Assembly (NCBI RefSeq): GCF_006547045.1
Contig: NZ_CP041242.1
Location: 1,374,001-1,438,000 of the forward strand
Direction: 5' to 3'
Length of the DNA stretch: 64,000 nt
Source: Lysobacter alkalisoli
GTDB lineage: Bacteria > Pseudomonadota > Gammaproteobacteria > Xanthomonadales > Xanthomonadaceae
The translations under genes and the position numbers were made by a program. The first letter of the stretch is position 1. Each line of letters starts with the position of its first letter. Below are positions 35,559-47,818 of the stretch, in pieces. The notes under the pieces were generated by a model, which saw only the letters and a list, made by a program, of their open reading frames with translations, did no database searches and was not told the DNA's origin.

Positions 35559-38219
35559 GTGAATGCAAGCAAGCCCATATCGAGTCTGCTGGCCATCGCG
35601 ATCGGCAGTGCCGTCGCATCCATGTCCGCTGCTCCGGCACAGGCACAGGAGGCCGAGGCCGCTGACGAGGAGCGGGCCACGACCCTGGCCGGCCTGGTGG
35701 TGACCGCGCAGAAACGCGAGGAGATTCTTCAGAACGTCCCGATCTCGGTGACCGCGCTGGACCAGCAACTGATCCAGGACACCGGCGTGCGCGACATCAA
35801 GGACATGCAGATCCTGGTGCCGGGCCTGACCGTGACCAGCACCCAGAACGAAGCCATCACCACCGCGCGCATCCGCGGCATCGGCACCGTGGGCGACAAC
35901 GTCGGCCTGGAGTCGTCGGTGGGCATCGTCGTCGATGGCGTGTACCGGCCGCGCAACGGCGTTGGCTTCGGCGACCTTGGCGAGCTCGAGAGGATCGAAG
36001 TGCTCAAGGGGCCGCAGGGCACGGTGTTCGGCAAGAACACCTCGGCAGGCGTCATCAACGTGATCACCAAACGTCCGCACTACCAGCAGAGTGCCGAGGC
36101 CGAGATCACCGCAGGCAACTACAACGCACTGGGCGTATCGGGCAGCTACAACGACGCCCTCGGCGACAATGCGGCTTTCAGCATCTTTGCGGCCAAACGC
36201 AAGCGCGACGGCTGGATGGACGTGCGCAGGGGCAATGGGCCGCGCACCGAGGACAAGGACTACGACCAGAATTTCCACACCCTGCGCGGCAAGTTGTTGC
36301 TGGAGCCGTCGGATGACCTCGAGATCCTGTTCTCGGCCGACTTCACCAGTCGCGAGGAGAACTGCTGCACAGCGGTGCAGACCACCGTCGGTGCGACCTC
36401 GGCGATCCTCAACGCGCTGGCCGGTGGCCAGGCGGTGGCCGCCCCGGGCGATGATCCGTTCGACCGTGTCGCCTACAGCAATCGCGCAACCACCCAGGAC
36501 ATCAAGGACAAGGGCGTATCGGCTGAAGTCAACTGGAATACCCCATGGTTCGGCGGCGCCACCCTGACCTCGATCACGGCGCATCGCGACTGGCAGGCGA
36601 TCAACGGCCTCGACTTCGACTTCAGTACTGCCGACCTGCTGTATCGCAACGCCGACAAGGATGAATCGTTCTCCGGATTCAAGACCTTCAGCCAGGAGCT
36701 CCGCCTGACCGGCTCCACCGATCGCATCGACTGGATGGTGGGCATGTTCTACTCGGACGAGGACCTGCGCCGCAACGAAACCTATCGCATCGGTCCGCAC
36801 TACGAACCCTATGTCTCCACCCTGGTCTACCAGCTGGTGGGGCAGAGCTTGGCCGCGGCCGGCATCCCGCTGGACAACCCGATGGGCCTGTCGCCGGCCG
36901 CGTTCCTGGCCCAGGTCGGCGGGACCCCGTTCGGCACCGGTTTCGCCGGGTTCGGCGCGCATGACCGCTACGAGCAGAACGCCAAGAGCATGGCGTTGTT
37001 CACCAACAACACCTGGCACGCCACCGACGCGCTCGACATCACCGTCGGCCTACGCTACACCCGCGAGGACAAGGAGCTGGACTCGCAGTACAGCAACCCG
37101 AACGGCAGCCTGGCCTGTACCGGCGCCCTGACCGACCAGAATCCCGCCAACCCGAACCGCTATACCAACCTGAGGGCGGCGCTGAGCTCGCGCAGCTCGG
37201 CCTTCGCAGGGCTGCCAGGCCCCGTGCAGGACGCGATCATGGCATCGGCCGGGCCGCAGATCGCCGGCTACATGTGCCTGCCCTGGGCCAACGTCCTGCA
37301 CAACGGTCGCGCAACCTTCCAGGAAAGCCAGGAGAAGGAGTGGTCCGGCACGCTCAAGGCGGCCTATCGCTGGAACGACAGCGTCATGACCTACGCTTCG
37401 TTCGCGCGCGGCTACAAGGGCGGCGGCTTCAACCTCGACCGGGTGCAGTCGGCGGACGGCGACTCGGCCAGCGGCGCCGGCATCGCGCCGGTCAACGACA
37501 CCTCGTTCGGCGGCGAGTTCGTCGACAGCTATGAGCTGGGCGCCAAGACGACCTGGGCCGACGGCACCTTGCTGCTGAATGCCACGGCCTTCTATCAGGA
37601 GTACGAGGACTTCCAGCTCAACAGCTTCCTCGGCACCAGCTTCGTGGTGCGCTCGATTCCGAAGGTGACCTCGAAGGGGCTCGACGCAGAACTCCTGTGG
37701 CAGCCGCGCGCCGTGCAGGGGCTGATGCTCCAGGGCGGCCTGATGTATGCCATCACCAAGTTCGGCAACGACATCCCGGGAGTCGACTTCGAGGAACGGA
37801 CACCGCTGAGCACTTCGGGGGCCCTGTACAAGCTGCCGGGTGCGACCATGCCGTTCGCACCGAAGTGGTCCGGCTCGCTCTCGGCGACGTACGAATGGGA
37901 CTTCTCCAGCAACCTCATGGGCCGCTTCAACATCGGCGCGAAATACATGGGGGACTACAACACCGGCTCCGACCTCGACGTCGAGAAGCACCAGGACTCC
38001 TACACTGTCGTCAACGCCCGCTTCGGCTTTGGTGCCAGCGACAACAGCTGGATGGTCGAACTGTGGGGTACCAACCTCACCGACACCGACTACGTGCAGG
38101 TCGGGTTCGATGCTCCCCTGCAGGGCCTGTTCCCGGATCCGGGCAACCCGTTCAACACCTTCAATGCCTTCCCCGGTGCGCCGCGGATGTATGGCGTGAC
38201 CCTGAGGGTGAGGTACTGA
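35559..38219 (+). CDS. TonB-dependent receptor, 886 aa
   Basis: This outer-membrane receptor has a strong Shine-Dalgarno sequence (GGGGAGGAG) before a GTG at 35559, which gives a clean signal peptide (LLAIAIGSAVASMSAAPAQAQ). The longer ATG frame at 35406 does not. A TonB box-like LAGLVVTAQKRE, plug domain (VPISVTALDQQL, LERIEVLKGPQGTVFGKNTS) and a long barrel ending RMYGVTLRVRY are seen. It stands alone, with no transporter or TonB/ExbB genes nearby, and no Fur-like site was found. Substrates of this large Xanthomonad group may be sugars or other nutrients as well as iron chelates, so the ligand is unknown. Confidence 0.92.
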   Translation: MNASKPISSLLAIAIGSAVASMSAAPAQAQEAEAADEERATTLAGLVVTAQKREEILQNVPISVTALDQQLIQDTGVRDIKDMQILVPGLTVTSTQNEAITTARIRGIGTVGDNVGLESSVGIVVDGVYRPRNGVGFGDLGELERIEVLKGPQGTVFGKNTSAGVINVITKRPHYQQSAEAEITAGNYNALGVSGSYNDALGDNAAFSIFAAKRKRDGWMDVRRGNGPRTEDKDYDQNFHTLRGKLLLEPSDDLEILFSADFTSREENCCTAVQTTVGATSAILNALAGGQAVAAPGDDPFDRVAYSNRATTQDIKDKGVSAEVNWNTPWFGGATLTSITAHRDWQAINGLDFDFSTADLLYRNADKDESFSGFKTFSQELRLTGSTDRIDWMVGMFYSDEDLRRNETYRIGPHYEPYVSTLVYQLVGQSLAAAGIPLDNPMGLSPAAFLAQVGGTPFGTGFAGFGAHDRYEQNAKSMALFTNNTWHATDALDITVGLRYTREDKELDSQYSNPNGSLACTGALTDQNPANPNRYTNLRAALSSRSSAFAGLPGPVQDAIMASAGPQIAGYMCLPWANVLHNGRATFQESQEKEWSGTLKAAYRWNDSVMTYASFARGYKGGGFNLDRVQSADGDSASGAGIAPVNDTSFGGEFVDSYELGAKTTWADGTLLLNATAFYQEYEDFQLNSFLGTSFVVRSIPKVTSKGLDAELLWQPRAVQGLMLQGGLMYAITKFGNDIPGVDFEERTPLSTSGALYKLPGATMPFAPKWSGSLSATYEWDFSSNLMGRFNIGAKYMGDYNTGSDLDVEKHQDSYTVVNARFGFGASDNSWMVELWGTNLTDTDYVQVGFDAPLQGLFPDPGNPFNTFNAFPGAPRMYGVTLRVRY

Positions 38220-38385
38220 GGCAAGCTCCGGACAAGTCGATCCATGTCTTGTCTGGACCGGCTCCCGCGGAGCAGGGTACTTGCGTGCCCGATCCGCGGG
38301 CAGCCTTCCTGGATTGTGGAGCCTCTGAATCCGTTCGGAGGCTTCTTCAGGAAGGACCTCGAAGTCTTTCGAAAGGCCGCTCCCG

Positions 38386-38417
38386 ACCACGACGTCCCGG
38401 CCGCGGGACGTCGTGGT
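38386..38417. repeat. Perfect 14-bp hairpin between TonB receptor and pncC
   Basis: Arms 38386-38399 and 38404-38417 (ACCACGACGTCCCG and its complement) have a 4-base loop. It may terminate the receptor transcript, although no T run follows. Confidence 0.6.
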
Positions 38418-38457
38418 GTCGGGATGGAATCCGGTTGGGGGCCGGTATAGTGGCGCC

Positions 38458-38958
38458 ATGAACGCAGACATCACCGACACCGCCCTGAGGCAGCTGGCCG
38501 AACAGGTCGCCAGCACCGCAATCGCCCGACATCACCGCCTTGTCACCGCAGAGAGTTGCACCGGCGGCTGGATCGCCAAGTCGCTGACCGACATCCCGGG
38601 CGCCTCCGACTGGTTCGAAAGCGGCGTTACCGCCTACAGCTACGAGGCCAAGCAGGCCCTGCTCGGTGTGCATCCGCATACGATCGAGGAGCATGGTGCG
38701 GTCAGTCGCGAAACCGTCATGGAAATGGTGTCCGGCGCACTGGTCCACTCCGGCGCCACCGCGGCGGTCGCGGTGACCGGCATCGCCGGCCCGACCGGCG
38801 GCAACAAGGACAAGCCGGTCGGCACCGTCTGGATCGCCTGGAAGAAGCGCGGCGGCTACCCGACGGCCGTGGTCTTCCATTTCGACGGCGACCGCGACGC
38901 GGTCCGCCGCCAGAGCGTGGCCGCGGCGTTGCACGGGCTGATCGAACTGATGAACTAA
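38458..38958 (+). CDS. pncC: Nicotinamide-nucleotide amidohydrolase PncC (CinA C-domain)
   Basis: PncC deamidates nicotinamide mononucleotide in the pyridine nucleotide cycle. At 166 aa it is the stand-alone C-terminal CinA domain. The active-site segment LVTAESCTGGWIAKSLTDIPG, seen here as TAESCTGGWIA, contains the catalytic Ser, and AVTGIAGPTGG is the second signature. Start ATG 38458 precedes the conserved helix. It leads the lexA-recA-recX cluster, the order found across many gammaproteobacteria, but lexA has its own promoter. Confidence 0.93.
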   Translation: MNADITDTALRQLAEQVASTAIARHHRLVTAESCTGGWIAKSLTDIPGASDWFESGVTAYSYEAKQALLGVHPHTIEEHGAVSRETVMEMVSGALVHSGATAAVAVTGIAGPTGGNKDKPVGTVWIAWKKRGGYPTAVVFHFDGDRDAVRRQSVAAALHGLIELMN

Positions 38959-38976
38959 GCGGCTTTGAGCGGGGGC

Positions 38977-39015
38977 TTGACGCTGGCGGAATTTAGTTAG
39001 TAGCATTGCTACTAA
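38977..39015 (+). promoter_or_regulatory. lexA promoter with LexA operator overlapping the start codon
   Basis: TTAGTAGCATTGCTACTAA at 38997-39015 is a perfect 7-5-7 palindrome of the Xanthomonas LexA-box type. The TTGACG at 38977-38982 is a good -35 element and TAGCAT at 39001-39006 a -10 (spacer 18) inside the box. The last base of the operator is the A of the lexA ATG. Confidence 0.88.
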
Positions 39016-39665
39016 TGGACATCACCGATACCCAGCACACCATCTGGCACCTGATCGCCGAGCGGATCGAAGTCGAGGGCATGCCACCCTCGCAGACCGA
39101 GATCGCGCGCGCCATGGGCTTCAGCAGCGTCAGGGCGGCCCAGTACCACCTGGAGGCGCTGGAGCAGGCCGGCGTGATCGAACGGGTTCCGGGCCGGGCC
39201 CGTGGTATCCGCCTGTGCCAGCTGCCGCCGGGCAGGGCTGGGGAGACCGGTGCCGCCGCCGCTCCGGCCAACGATGATGACGCCCTGCGCCTGCCGGTGC
39301 TTGGCCAGGTTGCGGCCGGGGTGCCGATCGGTGCTGACATCGGTTCCGACCAGGTGGTCCTGCTTGACCGCAATTTCTTCTCGCCCGCACCGGACTACCT
39401 GCTCAAGGTCAAGGGCGACTCGATGCAGGACGAGGGCATATTCGACGGCGACCTGATCGGCGTGCACCGCACCCGCGATGCACGCTCCGGCCAGATCGTG
39501 GTCGCCCGCATCGACGACGAGATCACCGTCAAGCTGCTCAAGCTCGGCAAGGACCGGGTCCGTCTGTTGCCACGCAACCCCGACTACGGGCCGATCGAGG
39601 TCCAGCCTGGGCAGGACTTCGCCATCGAGGGCCTCTACTGCGGCCTGGTGAGGCCGAGTCGCTGA
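39015..39665 (+). CDS. lexA: LexA repressor
   Basis: LexA represses the SOS regulon and cleaves itself when RecA filaments form. Its 216 aa contain the winged-helix DNA-binding part (QTEIARAMGFSSVRAAQYHL), an Ala/Gly-rich linker, the cleavage site in GQVAAGVPIG (Ala-Gly), the catalytic Ser in VKGDSMQDEG and Lys in EITVKLLK. The ATG at 39015 is chosen over an in-frame TTG at 39006 because the operator occupies that part. Autoregulation is strongly implied by the box on the promoter. Confidence 0.96.
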   Translation: MDITDTQHTIWHLIAERIEVEGMPPSQTEIARAMGFSSVRAAQYHLEALEQAGVIERVPGRARGIRLCQLPPGRAGETGAAAAPANDDDALRLPVLGQVAAGVPIGADIGSDQVVLLDRNFFSPAPDYLLKVKGDSMQDEGIFDGDLIGVHRTRDARSGQIVVARIDDEITVKLLKLGKDRVRLLPRNPDYGPIEVQPGQDFAIEGLYCGLVRPSR

Positions 39666-39889
39666 TGGTTGCAATTGTGGCCACCCCTACCGTGAGCCTG
39701 CCGCATTCGCGGCCATCGGAAATTTCCTACCCACCAAGGCGGCCTGGTCCCATCTCCTGCCGGCCTTTCTCCCGAATGATCCGGTGCCTGGCAGGTGCCA
39801 ACCTGACGCAGTGGCGACGGTTCTCAACCTGTGCGAACGCCACCTCCTAGACTGATTCCATACCTCAGCGACCTACAAAGGACTCCACG

Positions 39890-40921
39890 ATGGACGAGAA
39901 CAAGAAGCGCGCCCTTTCCGCCGCCCTGGGCCAGATCGAGAAGCAGTTCGGCAAGGGCTCGGTCATGCGCATGGGCGACCGCGTGGTCGAAGCGGCCGAG
40001 GTGATCGGCACCGGCTCGCTGATGCTCGACATCGCGCTCGGTATCGGCGGCCTGCCCAAGGGCCGTGTGGTCGAGATCTACGGGCCGGAGTCCTCGGGCA
40101 AGACCACCCTGACCCTGCAGACCATCGCCCAGTGCCAGAAGGCCGGCGGGACCGCCGCCTTCATCGACGCCGAGCACGCGCTCGACCCGATCTATGCGGG
40201 CAAGCTCGGCGTCAACGTCGATGAGCTGCTGCTGTCGCAGCCCGATACCGGCGAGCAGGCGCTGGAGATCGCCGACATGCTGGTGCGTTCGGGCGCGGTC
40301 GACATGGTCGTGATCGACTCGGTCGCCGCGCTGACCCCGCGCGCCGAGATCGAGGGCGAGATGGGCGACCAGCTGCCCGGCCTGCAGGCCCGCCTGATGA
40401 GCCAGGCGCTGCGCAAGCTGACCGGCAACATCAAGCGCAGCAACTGCATGGTGATCTTCATCAACCAGTTGCGCATGAAGATCGGCGTGATGATGCCGGG
40501 CCAGAGCCCCGAGGTGACTTCCGGCGGCAACGCGCTCAAGTTCTATGCCTCGGTGCGCCTGGATATCCGCCGCATCGGCTCGATCAAGAAGGGCGACGAG
40601 ATCATCGGCAACCAGACCAAGATCAAGGTGGTCAAGAACAAGCTGGCGCCGCCATTCAAACAGGTCATCACCGAGATCCTGTACGGCGAGGGCATCTCCC
40701 GCGAAGGCGAGCTGATCGACATGGGCGTGAACGCCAAGCTGGTCGACAAGGCCGGTGCCTGGTACAGCTACGGCGACGAGCGGATCGGGCAGGGCAAGGA
40801 GAACGCCCGAAACTACCTGAAGGAGAACCCGGAAGTGGCGGTCAGGCTCGAGGAGGCCCTGCGCGAACAGTTCGTCCCGGCCGAAGCCAACCGTGACGGG
40901 GATGATGACGCCGAGGGCTGA
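39890..40921 (+). CDS. recA: Recombinase A (RecA)
   Basis: This ATP-dependent strand-exchange protein and LexA/phage repressor co-protease has 343 aa. It has the P-loop GPESSGKTT, Walker [11 protein letters not shown], loop L1 [20 protein letters not shown] and loop L2 [14 protein letters not shown], followed by the family end, acidic as expected. AAGGAC is near the ATG. About 220 bases separate it from lexA, and I found no LexA palindrome in that region, which is unexpected. recX follows 36 bases later. Confidence 0.98.
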   Translation: MDENKKRALSAALGQIEKQFGKGSVMRMGDRVVEAAEVIGTGSLMLDIALGIGGLPKGRVVEIYGPESSGKTTLTLQTIAQCQKAGGTAAFIDAEHALDPIYAGKLGVNVDELLLSQPDTGEQALEIADMLVRSGAVDMVVIDSVAALTPRAEIEGEMGDQLPGLQARLMSQALRKLTGNIKRSNCMVIFINQLRMKIGVMMPGQSPEVTSGGNALKFYASVRLDIRRIGSIKKGDEIIGNQTKIKVVKNKLAPPFKQVITEILYGEGISREGELIDMGVNAKLVDKAGAWYSYGDERIGQGKENARNYLKENPEVAVRLEEALREQFVPAEANRDGDDDAEG

Positions 40922-40957
40922 TGCCCTGGAGTCCTACCGGAACCATGGAGTCGATCC

Positions 40958-41485
40958 ATGCATGACGAGCACGACCGGCCGGGCTCCGGCAGCGCGGCGA
41001 CACCCGCCGGTCGCCGAGGCACCCGGGCGCGCCAGACCCCGACCCAGCGAGCCCTGGGCCTGCTGGTTCGACGGGAGCACTCTCGCAAGGAGCTGATCGA
41101 AAAGCTTTCATCCCGCGGGCTCGAACGCGAGGAAGTGGTCGCGGCAGTCGACCGTCTTGCCGGCGATGGCTGGCAGGACGACGCCCGTTTCGCCGAGCAC
41201 CTGGTCCGCGGCCGTGCCGGCTCCGGCCATGGCCCGATCCGGATCCGGGCCGAACTGGCCACCCATGGCCTCGACGGCGAAGCCATCGAGGCGGCCATGG
41301 ACACCTTCGATGGCGACTGGAACGAACTGGCACGCGACCTGGTCCGGCGGCGCTTCGGCGCGGGAGGCGCCCTGTCCGACCTGCGCTCTCGCCGCAAGGC
41401 CGCCGACCTGCTGGCCCGCCGCGGTTTCCCCGGCGATGTCATCCGCACGGCGACCCGGTTCGACCCCGACGACGCCTGCGACTAG
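40958..41485 (+). CDS. recX: Regulatory protein RecX
   Basis: RecX limits RecA filament growth. The 175 aa have a charged, disordered N-terminal tail of about 30 residues, then the three-helix repeats seen in RecX ([39 protein letters not shown], then DLVRRRFG and [12 protein letters not shown]). It lies 36 bases after recA and is read through from it. Confidence 0.93.
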   Translation: MHDEHDRPGSGSAATPAGRRGTRARQTPTQRALGLLVRREHSRKELIEKLSSRGLEREEVVAAVDRLAGDGWQDDARFAEHLVRGRAGSGHGPIRIRAELATHGLDGEAIEAAMDTFDGDWNELARDLVRRRFGAGGALSDLRSRRKAADLLARRGFPGDVIRTATRFDPDDACD

Positions 41486-41744
41486 CGAACAGCACCGGGG
41501 GGGGCAGCCTGGACGGCTGCGCTCCAGCACGAACAACCCGGTCTGATCCCATCGAACGGCTGTCCCGCCGCGCCCCTCCACCCTTCGGGACGGCCTGTTG
41601 GTCGGCCGGGGAGATACACGCGGTATCGATGCCTGATAGGCTATCGCGCTTTCCCGTTCGGTTGCCTGCCCGGATCGCCGCCTCCATGCTTGGGTCGCGG
41701 CGGGTCATGGCGGCCCGGCCCAGCCCCGATATCCAGCGCCAGGC

Positions 41745-44420
<2,676 letters not shown>

Positions 44421-44561
44421 TTGGCTGTCCGGGAACATTCCCGCTTGTGATTGGTCCCGGGCAATAGGATAATTGTTGATCGTGTTTTCACTGGAAGCGT
44501 CACCTGTTTGTCACAGAGATGGCGCAATCGCCGGCCCGTGCCGGCATGAGGAGATTTCTCA

Positions 44562-44762
44562 ATGCTGATTCTGACGCGTCGCGTCGGTGAGACCCTGATG
44601 ATCGGCGACACGGTGACCGTCACCGTGCTCGGCGTGAAGGGCAACCAGGTGCGTATCGGCATCACTGCGCCGAAAGATGTAGCAGTGCACCGTGAAGAGA
44701 TTTACCAGCGCATCCAGCGCGGGGAAGGTGCCCCGAACGACTCGGACAAGGCGGCGGGCTGA
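44562..44762 (+). CDS. csrA: Carbon storage regulator CsrA
   Basis: This small RNA-binding dimer blocks translation of target mRNAs at GGA motifs. The 66 aa are canonical: [29 protein letters not shown] and [16 protein letters not shown], with Arg44 in the RNA-contact VHREEI region. A strong GAGGAGA ribosome site lies before the ATG. It follows alaS as in other gammaproteobacteria. The GGA in its own ribosome site fits autoregulation, an inference. Confidence 0.97.
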   Translation: MLILTRRVGETLMIGDTVTVTVLGVKGNQVRIGITAPKDVAVHREEIYQRIQRGEGAPNDSDKAAG

Positions 44763-44829
44763 TCAAAAAAAGTTTGCTGCGCGGAGAGGGAGCCGTTATG
44801 CTCTCCGCCCGCACAGGCTTACGTGCCGC

Positions 44830-44922
44830 GGAGAGTTGCCCGAGTGGCTGAAGGGGCTCCCCTGCTAAGGGAGTATAGGGTTTATAGCTCTATCGAGGGT
44901 TCGAATCCCTCACTCTCCGCCA
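44830..44922 (+). tRNA. tRNA-Ser (GCU)
   Basis: The acceptor arms are GGAGAGT and ACTCTCC, with a long variable arm typical of serine tRNAs. The anticodon loop CTGCTAA gives GCU. CCA is encoded at the 3' end. A possible promoter (TTTGCT at 44773, TTATGC at 44796) lies just ahead. Confidence 0.95.
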
Positions 44923-45155
44923 TTTTCCAACGATGCTTTTCCTGCCCGTGATCGCCGCTCACCGGGGTTCATGAAACAGGAAGAGTGCGTTCGATGCACA
45001 GGCTCAGGTCATGGAATCGTGACCATCCAGGGCTCCGTGTAATCGAGAATGGAACTTTTGTGGAGCCATCTTGCGATGGCTGGGCCGTGTTTCCGGCATC
45101 GACTGGACCCACTGCCTGCCGATGACATTTCATCGGTGAAGCTTCAGAAAAATTG

Positions 45156-45184
45156 TTGACGGTCAGATGATTTGAAGTCATAAT
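45156..45184 (+). promoter_or_regulatory. Promoter of tRNA-Arg
   Basis: TTGACG (45156-45161) and CATAAT (45179-45184) are spaced by exactly 17 bases, in an AT-rich stretch directly upstream of the tRNA. Confidence 0.85.
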
Positions 45185-45195
45185 TTTTCGACTAC

Positions 45196-45272
45196 GCGCC
45201 CGTAGCTCAGCTGGATAGAGCACCAGGCTACGAACTTGGGGGTCGGAGGTTCGAATCCTTCCGGGCGCGCCA
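45196..45272 (+). tRNA. tRNA-Arg (ACG)
   Basis: The acceptor arm is GCGCCCG/CGGGCGC, and the anticodon loop CTACGAA gives ACG (read as ICG after editing). GGTTCGAATCC is the T loop. CCA is encoded. Confidence 0.96.
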
Positions 45273-45281
45273 TTACAAAGA

Positions 45282-45326
45282 CAGAAGGGCCGACGAGTCA
45301 CAACCTCGTCGGCCCTTCTGCTTTTC
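45282..45326 (+). terminator. Strong terminator behind tRNA-Arg
   Basis: A 16-bp perfect stem (45282-45297 with 45305-45320) with a 7-base loop is followed by CTTTTC. It closes the tRNA transcript before the biosynthetic locus. Confidence 0.92.
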
Positions 45327-45351
45327 AGGCACAGCGGACAGGCATGGCCGG

Positions 45352-46233
45352 ATGGCCGTGCCCGCTGCGTTGTTCGTGGGAAGCCAGAAGGATCGTTCCG
45401 ACGCTTCCGACGCAATCGCTTCCGACGCAATGCCCACGACTTCGCTCGCCTTCGAAATATCCCCACCTGCAGGCCGGAAACTGCATGCCGCATTCGAGCA
45501 TGCGATGAAAGGCGCGTTCGGTCCGGCGGGCCGGGTTCCGGTGACGAGCGTGGCGGTATTCCGGCTCGAGCACTGGGCGCGATGGCTGGACGCCTGCGAA
45601 AGCCTGCTTTCCGCAAGCGAGTCTGCACGCGCGGCGCGGCAACGTCGGCCGGGATTCGCGGCGATGCTGCGCATGGCCTATGCATTGCACCGGCTTGTCC
45701 TCGGCTACTGGATGGGAGTCGCTCCGGAAAAGGTGCCGCTATGGCGCGATTCCAGGGGATGCCCCAGGGTGGGCATGGACGGCTGGCATACCAGCCTGAG
45801 CCATGCCGACGGGCGGGTCGCGGTGGCGGTGTCGCGGTTGGGTCCGGTGGGCGTCGACATCGAACTGCGTGGCAAGGCCGGGCTGATGCCCGAACTGGCG
45901 GAGCGTGTCTGCACGCCGCTCGAAAAGCTCATGATCGAATCGCTGCCCGAGCATGCAAGGGCGCTGGCCCTGCTGCGGCTATGGGTACGCAAGGAAGCCT
46001 TGCTCAAGGCGGCCGGGGTCGGCCTGGCCGAGCCGATGGAGCGCACGCATGCGCCGGAAGCGGATTGGCTCCGTCTACCGGCAGGCGATGCCAGGGTGCG
46101 GATCGAAATGTGCGATGTGCTCCCGGAGTGCGTGGTGGCGGTGGCTCACGGCGACGATGATCCCTGTCTGGCCGCATTTCCCGTCGCGGCCCGCGCTGGA
46201 CGACTCGCCCTGGACCGGCGGCCGGATGCCTGA
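45352..46233 (+). CDS. 4'-phosphopantetheinyl transferase (Sfp type)
   Basis: This enzyme transfers phosphopantetheine from coenzyme A to the serine of carrier domains, which would activate the four carrier domains of the NRPS/PKS genes downstream. The magnesium-binding GPVGVDIELRG and the RLWVRKEALLKAAGVGL motif (W-x-x-KEA) identify the Sfp family. The first 26 codons come from three near-repeats of TTCCGACGC, so a start at the ATG 45430 (MPTTSLAF) is as likely as 45352. It is the first gene of the locus. Confidence 0.88.
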   Translation: MAVPAALFVGSQKDRSDASDAIASDAMPTTSLAFEISPPAGRKLHAAFEHAMKGAFGPAGRVPVTSVAVFRLEHWARWLDACESLLSASESARAARQRRPGFAAMLRMAYALHRLVLGYWMGVAPEKVPLWRDSRGCPRVGMDGWHTSLSHADGRVAVAVSRLGPVGVDIELRGKAGLMPELAERVCTPLEKLMIESLPEHARALALLRLWVRKEALLKAAGVGLAEPMERTHAPEADWLRLPAGDARVRIEMCDVLPECVVAVAHGDDDPCLAAFPVAARAGRLALDRRPDA

Positions 46234-46419
46234 CGGATTCGCGTTGTCACCGGGGTAGGCAATCCGTACTCCACACGAACGGGTGGACATGAAGATGGAT
46301 CCGAAGGGGACGATGCAGGCGTCACCGGCTGTGGCGCGGCACCGGCAGGGCGCGGGCATGACGACGATGCATGATGAGGCGACGTGTGCCGCCGTGCCGT
46401 GCGGGCGGAGGCATTCGTC

Positions 46420-47814
46420 GTGAGCCGTGTACGTGCAAGCGTGAAGAACCGCACCCTGCTGGCGGTGTGGGTGTTGGAGGTCGCGCTGCTGATGCTGTCG
46501 GTACTGCTGGCTGCGGTGCTGCGGTTCCGGCACGATCCGGTCGGGCTCGAGGTGTTCTCGCAGGGAATGGCGTTGCGCGCAGTGCTGGTCGCGCTGTGCA
46601 TCACCGGGGCCATGGCGGCATTCGGCCTGTACCAGGTCCATCTGCGCCATCGCTGGACCGACCTCGCCCTGAGGCTGATGTTGTCGTTCGGTTTCGGCGG
46701 CATCGGCCTGCTGGTGCTGTACTACGTGTTGCCGTTCACCTACATGGGTCGTGGCGTGCTGTTGATGTCGCTGGCGACCGGCTTCGCGGCATTGCTGCTG
46801 TTCCGCGTGCTGCTGTTCCACGTGCTCGCGACCGACGTGTTCAGGCGCCGGGTGCTGGTGTTCGGTGCGGGCGAGAATGCCGACCTGATCAATCAGCGCA
46901 TGCGCCGACGCAGCGACCGGCAATCGTTCGTGGTCGTCGGTTTTGTGCCGATTCCGGGACAGGCGCTGCACGTGGATTCCAGCCTGCTTGCCTCCGGCGA
47001 GGATGGCCTGGCCGGGCTGGTGGAGCGCCTGCAGGTCGATGAGATCGTGGTGGCGCCCGACGAGCGTCGTGGGGCGCTGCCGATGGACGCGATGCTGGCC
47101 TGCGCCCAGCGCGGGGTCGCGGTGACCGACCTGTCGACGTTCTTCGAGCGCGAGGCCGGGCTGGTGACGTTGAAGATCGCCGATCCGTCATGGCTGGTGT
47201 TCTCGGGCGGCTTCGACCATTCGCTGCCACGGCGCCTGAGCAAACGCTGCTTCGACCTGGCCGCGGCGCTGTTGCTGCTGGCGATCGCGTGGCCGGCGAT
47301 GCTGGCCGTGGCGGTCTGTATCTGGTTCGAGGATGGGCGTCCGCTCTTCTACCGGCAGACCCGTGTCGGTGAGGGCGGCCGCAACTTCGACCTGATCAAG
47401 TTCCGCAGCATGCGTACCGATGCCGAAGCCGATGGCGTGGCGCGCTGGGCCAAGGCCGGCGACGATCGCACCACACGGATCGGACGCTTCATTCGCCTGA
47501 CCCGGCTCGACGAGTTGCCCCAGCTGTTCAACATCATCCGGGGCGAGATGAGCTTCGTCGGGCCGCGCCCGGAGCGACCGCAGTTCGTCGACATGCTCGA
47601 CCAGCAGCTTCGCTACTACTCGATACGTCACAGCGTGAAGCCCGGGCTGACCGGATGGGCGCAGTTGCGCTATCCGTATGGCGCCTCGGTGCAGGATGCC
47701 GAGGAGAAGCTCAAGTTCGACCTGTTCTATGTCAAGAACCAGCGACTGCTGTTCGACATGATGATCCTGCTGCAGACGGTCGAGGTGGTGGTGTTCCAGC
47801 GTGGGTCGCGGTGA
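46420..47814 (+). CDS. PEP-CTERM/XrtA-type sugar transferase (undecaprenyl-phosphate)
   Basis: This membrane glycosyl-1-phosphate transferase would start exopolysaccharide synthesis on undecaprenyl phosphate. The N-terminal half has four helices (VLEVALLMLSVLLAAVL onward) and a nucleotide-binding-like domain (VLVFGAGENADLI). The C-terminal catalytic half has FYRQTRVGEGGRNFDLIKFR read in two parts, RLDELPQLFNIIRGEMSFVG and the tail YPYGASVQDAEEKLKFDLFY. That tail is the signature I associate with the TIGR03013 group found with exosortase A. A GTG at 46420 or nearby is the probable start; the frame is open from 46384. Confidence 0.9.
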   Translation: MSRVRASVKNRTLLAVWVLEVALLMLSVLLAAVLRFRHDPVGLEVFSQGMALRAVLVALCITGAMAAFGLYQVHLRHRWTDLALRLMLSFGFGGIGLLVLYYVLPFTYMGRGVLLMSLATGFAALLLFRVLLFHVLATDVFRRRVLVFGAGENADLINQRMRRRSDRQSFVVVGFVPIPGQALHVDSSLLASGEDGLAGLVERLQVDEIVVAPDERRGALPMDAMLACAQRGVAVTDLSTFFEREAGLVTLKIADPSWLVFSGGFDHSLPRRLSKRCFDLAAALLLLAIAWPAMLAVAVCIWFEDGRPLFYRQTRVGEGGRNFDLIKFRSMRTDAEADGVARWAKAGDDRTTRIGRFIRLTRLDELPQLFNIIRGEMSFVGPRPERPQFVDMLDQQLRYYSIRHSVKPGLTGWAQLRYPYGASVQDAEEKLKFDLFYVKNQRLLFDMMILLQTVEVVVFQRGSR

Positions 47815-47818
47815 GGCG

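Noticed and set aside
39666..39889. Possible SOS box near CTGTGCGAACGCC before recA
   Set aside because: It has no second half-site and does not match the operator type seen at lexA.
44763..44829. Hairpin GCGGAGAG/CTCTCCGC after csrA as a terminator
   Set aside because: It lacks a T run, and its 3' arm falls beside the likely -10 of tRNA-Ser. It may be chance pairing, so it is not listed as a terminator.
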